DNA of 16,624 bases, from NCBI GenBank assembly GCA_900540545.1, contig UQGJ01000060.1, positions 1-16,624 on the forward strand, read 5' to 3'. The DNA is from an uncultured Eubacteriales bacterium (GTDB taxonomy: Bacteria > Bacillota > Clostridia > Oscillospirales > Oscillospiraceae). Under the pieces are notes generated by a model that was not told the origin of the DNA, did not search any database, and saw only the letters and a program-made list of their open reading frames with translations. Position numbers and translations under genes: made by a program. Of this stretch, positions 14,100-16,624 are shown piece after piece. Each line of letters opens with the position of its first letter. Position 1 is the stretch's first letter.

Positions 14100-16541
14100 A
14101 TGAAAAAGATGCTTTGCACCGCCCTGGCGGCGGCCCTCACCCTGGGGATGCTCTCCGGCTGCGGACAAAAGGGGGAGCCGGGGGCCTCCAACCAGCCCGG
14201 CGGCGCGGTCCCCATGGGGCGCTATATCGAGGAGCCGGGGGAGACCCTGGACGGCAGCGTGCGGACCATGGACCTGCACCGGGCCGAGAACGGCGATATG
14301 GTGTTCTACGCCCGGTTTTCCAACGACGACGGCACCGGGCGGCTGGAAAAGTGCGTCCTCCCCGCCGGGGGCGGGGCCATGGTGCGGACCGAGCAGACCT
14401 GGGCGGCGGAGCTGAACCGGGTCCGGGACGTGTCCGAGGCCCCCGACGGCACCCTTTACGTGCTGTCCTATGACGGGGACTACAATGACAAGGTGTACCG
14501 GGTGGCCGGCGGCGTGGCGGAGCCTCTCTCCATCCCCGAACTGGAAAAGAGCGGCGAGGCCGCGGGGGGCGCGGCCACAGGCAGCTCCGTCTCCGTGGGC
14601 GGCGCAGGCTCCGTGACGGTGGACAGCTCCGTGACGGTGGACGGGGCCGACGGGGCGGACGGCGGGGACGGCGACAGCGCCGACGCGGAGCCGCCCATCA
14701 TCTCGTTCCACGAGGGCGGCGACGATGACGCGGGCGCAGAGCAGCCCATCATCTCGGTCAACGACTCCGGCGCCGAGAACGACGGCGCGGAGGTCTCCTC
14801 CTCCTCCGCCGGCACCTTCTCTGTGGAGGGCGGCACCTTCTCCGGCCAGGAGACGATGCGCTATCTCACCGGCGTCCGGGCCCTGCCGGACGGGGAATTC
14901 CTGCTGATTTACGGCGGCAGCGCCATCTCCCGTTACGGCGCCGACGGCAGGCTGCGGATGGAGTACCCCTCCGCGGGCTACAACGGACAGGTCCGGGTGT
15001 GGAACGGGCAGCTGGTCACCGCCGGCCCCGTGGAGAAGAGCATCGTGGTCTACGACCTGGCCACTGGCGCCAAGGCGGCGGAGAGTACATACGACGCGCT
15101 GGACTTCACCACCGTGCTGGGCCTGGACGACCAGGGCCTCTACCTGGCCGACGGCACCGGCGTGTACCGCCAGAGCGTGGGCGGCAGCGTGTGGGAGCGG
15201 CTGGTGGACGGGGACCTGACCTCCCTGACCATGCCCACCTGGACCCTGTCCGGCGCGGCCGCGTCCGGCGAGAGCTTTTACGCCCTGCTGGAGGGGGAGT
15301 CCAGCGCCCAGGTCATGCGCTATGTCTACGACGAGAACACCCCCACCCTGCCGGACAAGGAGCTGGTCATCTTCGGCCTGAAGGACAACAACACCGTCCG
15401 CCAGGCCATCGGCGAGTTCCAGCGGCGCAACCCCACCGTGCGGGTGAACTTCCAGGTCATGCTGGGGGAGGACTCCGCCGCCACCGCCGAGGACGTGATC
15501 CGGGCGCTGAACACCGAGCTGCTGGCAGGGAAGGGGCCGGACCTGCTGCTGCTGGACGGCCTGCCCGTGGAGTCCTACATCGAAAAGGGCGTCCTGGCCG
15601 ACCTGACCGACCAGCTCAAGGCCCTGGTGGACGGCCAGGACCTGATGGAGAACATGACCCGGGCCTACCAGCGGGACGGCAGAGCCTACGGCGTCCCCGC
15701 CCGCTTCACCCTGCCGGTGATGATGGGCAAGAAGGAGGACGTGGACCGCATCCTCTCCCTGGCCGACCTGGTGGAGGCCGTGGAGGCCAGACAGGGCGGC
15801 GACCCCCAGTTCCTCTATTCCCCCAAGAGCCTCCACGGGGACACCGGCGTTTTCATGGATTACTACGACACCTGCGCCAGCGCCCTGGTGGGCCGGAAGG
15901 GGGCGGACCAGGCGGGATTGACGGAATACCTGAGCCTGATGGCCCGCATGCAGGCGGCGCTGAAGGCCAATACCCCGGAGCTGGGCGGAGAGGTGGCGAT
16001 TGACATCGTTGTGGCGACGGCCGCCGGCAGCGGCTTTGAGGTCATGGACCCCGGCGCCGCCAACCTGGGCAGGGGGCAGGCCCTCTTCCACGTCCAGGAG
16101 CTGGTGGGGATGCTGGGCCTGCGGAATATCCTGAGCAGCCTGGACGACGGGAGCTGGGCCATGGACAGCCTCTTCGGCGGCGGCAGCTACACCCCCGCGG
16201 GGAGCGTGGGCATCGTGACCACCACCAAGCAGATGGAGCTGGCCCAGGACTTCCTGGACCTGTTGCTCTCGCCCGCGGTCCAGGACCACTACCTCTATGA
16301 CGGCTTCCCGGTGAACGGCGGTTCTCTGGACCGGCTGGTGGGAGAGATCGTGGAGGAGACCGGCGGCGACGATATGGGCTTCCGCGCCCTGTGCGGGAAG
16401 CTGGACGCCCCCATCCTGGCCGACCAGGTGGTCCGGGACGCGGTGGAGGCCCAGGCCAAGGCCCTGACCGACGGGACCGTCACCCCCGAACAGGCGGCGG
16501 CCAACGTGGTGGATAAGACGAAACTCTATTTGGCGGAGTGA
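14100..16541 (+). CDS. Large lipoprotein: N-terminal repeat-like domain fused to an ABC-type solute-binding domain
   Basis: The 813-residue product begins with a lipoprotein signal (MKKMLCTALAAALTLGMLSGC, Cys21). Residues about 35-150 and 240-410 contain short beta-rich units with GADGRLRMEYPSAG- and DLATGAKAAEST-like phrases typical of propeller repeats, but no family is certain. They are interrupted by an acidic, Gly/Ser/Asp-rich low-complexity segment (about 153-240). From about residue 419 (KELVIFGLKDNNTVRQAIGE) to the end it resembles family 1 extracellular solute-binding proteins: FQRRNPTVRVNFQ, KGPDLLLLDGLP, YIEKGVLADLTDQL, AYGVPARFTLPVMMGKK. Solute-binding proteins are usually about 400-550 residues, so this is a fusion. 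No ABC permease or ATPase gene is adjacent, and the divergent two-component genes suggest a sensing role. The start at 14100 follows AGAAGGAG. Confidence 0.8.
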   Translation: MKKMLCTALAAALTLGMLSGCGQKGEPGASNQPGGAVPMGRYIEEPGETLDGSVRTMDLHRAENGDMVFYARFSNDDGTGRLEKCVLPAGGGAMVRTEQTWAAELNRVRDVSEAPDGTLYVLSYDGDYNDKVYRVAGGVAEPLSIPELEKSGEAAGGAATGSSVSVGGAGSVTVDSSVTVDGADGADGGDGDSADAEPPIISFHEGGDDDAGAEQPIISVNDSGAENDGAEVSSSSAGTFSVEGGTFSGQETMRYLTGVRALPDGEFLLIYGGSAISRYGADGRLRMEYPSAGYNGQVRVWNGQLVTAGPVEKSIVVYDLATGAKAAESTYDALDFTTVLGLDDQGLYLADGTGVYRQSVGGSVWERLVDGDLTSLTMPTWTLSGAAASGESFYALLEGESSAQVMRYVYDENTPTLPDKELVIFGLKDNNTVRQAIGEFQRRNPTVRVNFQVMLGEDSAATAEDVIRALNTELLAGKGPDLLLLDGLPVESYIEKGVLADLTDQLKALVDGQDLMENMTRAYQRDGRAYGVPARFTLPVMMGKKEDVDRILSLADLVEAVEARQGGDPQFLYSPKSLHGDTGVFMDYYDTCASALVGRKGADQAGLTEYLSLMARMQAALKANTPELGGEVAIDIVVATAAGSGFEVMDPGAANLGRGQALFHVQELVGMLGLRNILSSLDDGSWAMDSLFGGGSYTPAGSVGIVTTTKQMELAQDFLDLLLSPAVQDHYLYDGFPVNGGSLDRLVGEIVEETGGDDMGFRALCGKLDAPILADQVVRDAVEAQAKALTDGTVTPEQAAANVVDKTKLYLAE

Positions 16542-16550
16542 GAGCGGAGT

Positions 16551-16608
16551 CCCCCTCCGGGGGGCGCTGCCCGCGCGGGGCAGGGTTCTTTGTTCGCAAA
16601 GAACCCTG
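16551..16608. terminator. Hairpin cluster with UUCG tetraloop
   Basis: After the lipoprotein stop come three inverted repeats: CCCCC/GGGGG (16551-16555 with 16560-16564), CTGCCC/GGGCAG (16567-16572 with 16578-16583) and a 12-bp stem CAGGGTTCTTTG (16581-16592 with 16597-16608) closed by TTCG. The second and third overlap and are mutually exclusive. The last is very stable and probably terminates or protects the transcript. No long U-tract follows, and the cluster may belong to a dispersed repeat. Confidence 0.65.
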
Positions 16609-16624
16609 GGAAGAAACGACCAGG

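Noticed and set aside
14034..16289. 751-residue antisense frame opposite the lipoprotein gene
   Set aside because: His/Gly/Val-rich shadow of a codon-biased gene; the + strand frame has a signal peptide, a ribosome binding site and a solute-binding domain.
1..16624. CRISPR array, tRNA, rRNA, integrase or transposase
   Set aside because: No regularly spaced repeats, cloverleaf sequences, rRNA-like stretches or recombinase frames were seen on either strand.

Overview
The window is 16.6 kb of GC-rich DNA, densely packed with genes separated by strong hairpins. Split-type glycine decarboxylase (gcvPA plus gcvPB), AAGGAG-type ribosome binding sites, a FadR-type regulator with a TRAP transporter, DUF2088 and DUF169 proteins, and a two-component system beside a large solute-binding lipoprotein together suggest a high-GC gut Clostridia, probably Oscillospiraceae (the Flavonifractor/Lawsonibacter/Oscillibacter area). 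This assignment is inference from gene content and style; the sequence has no rRNA or other marker to settle it. Both window ends carry the same hairpin-rich motif in inverted orientation (CCTGGTC... at base 1, ...GACCAGG at the last base), so the window may be a whole contig broken at copies of a dispersed repeat.

Region 1 (1-4450, + strand): gcvPA, gcvPB and lpdA encode the P-protein (two subunits) and L-protein of the glycine cleavage system. gcvT and gcvH are not in the window and would be expected upstream. A REP-like palindrome lies between gcvPB and lpdA. A 20-bp-stem terminator closes the block and is shared with the convergent next gene.

Region 2 (4450-11990): this looks like a catabolic regulon for an unidentified sugar acid or hydroxy acid. 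On the - strand are an enolase-superfamily acid-sugar dehydratase (GalD-like catalytic layout) and a GntR/FadR-type repressor. On the + strand is an operon encoding a TRAP transporter (DctP lipoprotein, DctQ, DctM), a LarA-like DUF2088 protein and a DUF169 protein. Three near-identical FadR-type operators (core TTGTATAACA) lie at the promoters of the dehydratase, the regulator and dctP. Two of them have exactly the same geometry relative to the -10 box. The dehydratase promoter is built into the loop of the regulator's terminator, and the 5' leaders of dctP and the dehydratase are complementary over 17 bp. This is the most interesting part of the window.

Region 3 (11977-16541): a - strand OmpR-type response regulator and an overlapping histidine kinase are divergent from an 813-residue lipoprotein, which fuses an N-terminal repeat-like or propeller-like domain to a C-terminal ABC-type solute-binding domain. 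No permease genes are present. The AT-rich intergenic region holds repeated TCTAAA motifs, and the lipoprotein may serve the kinase as an extracellular sensor partner.
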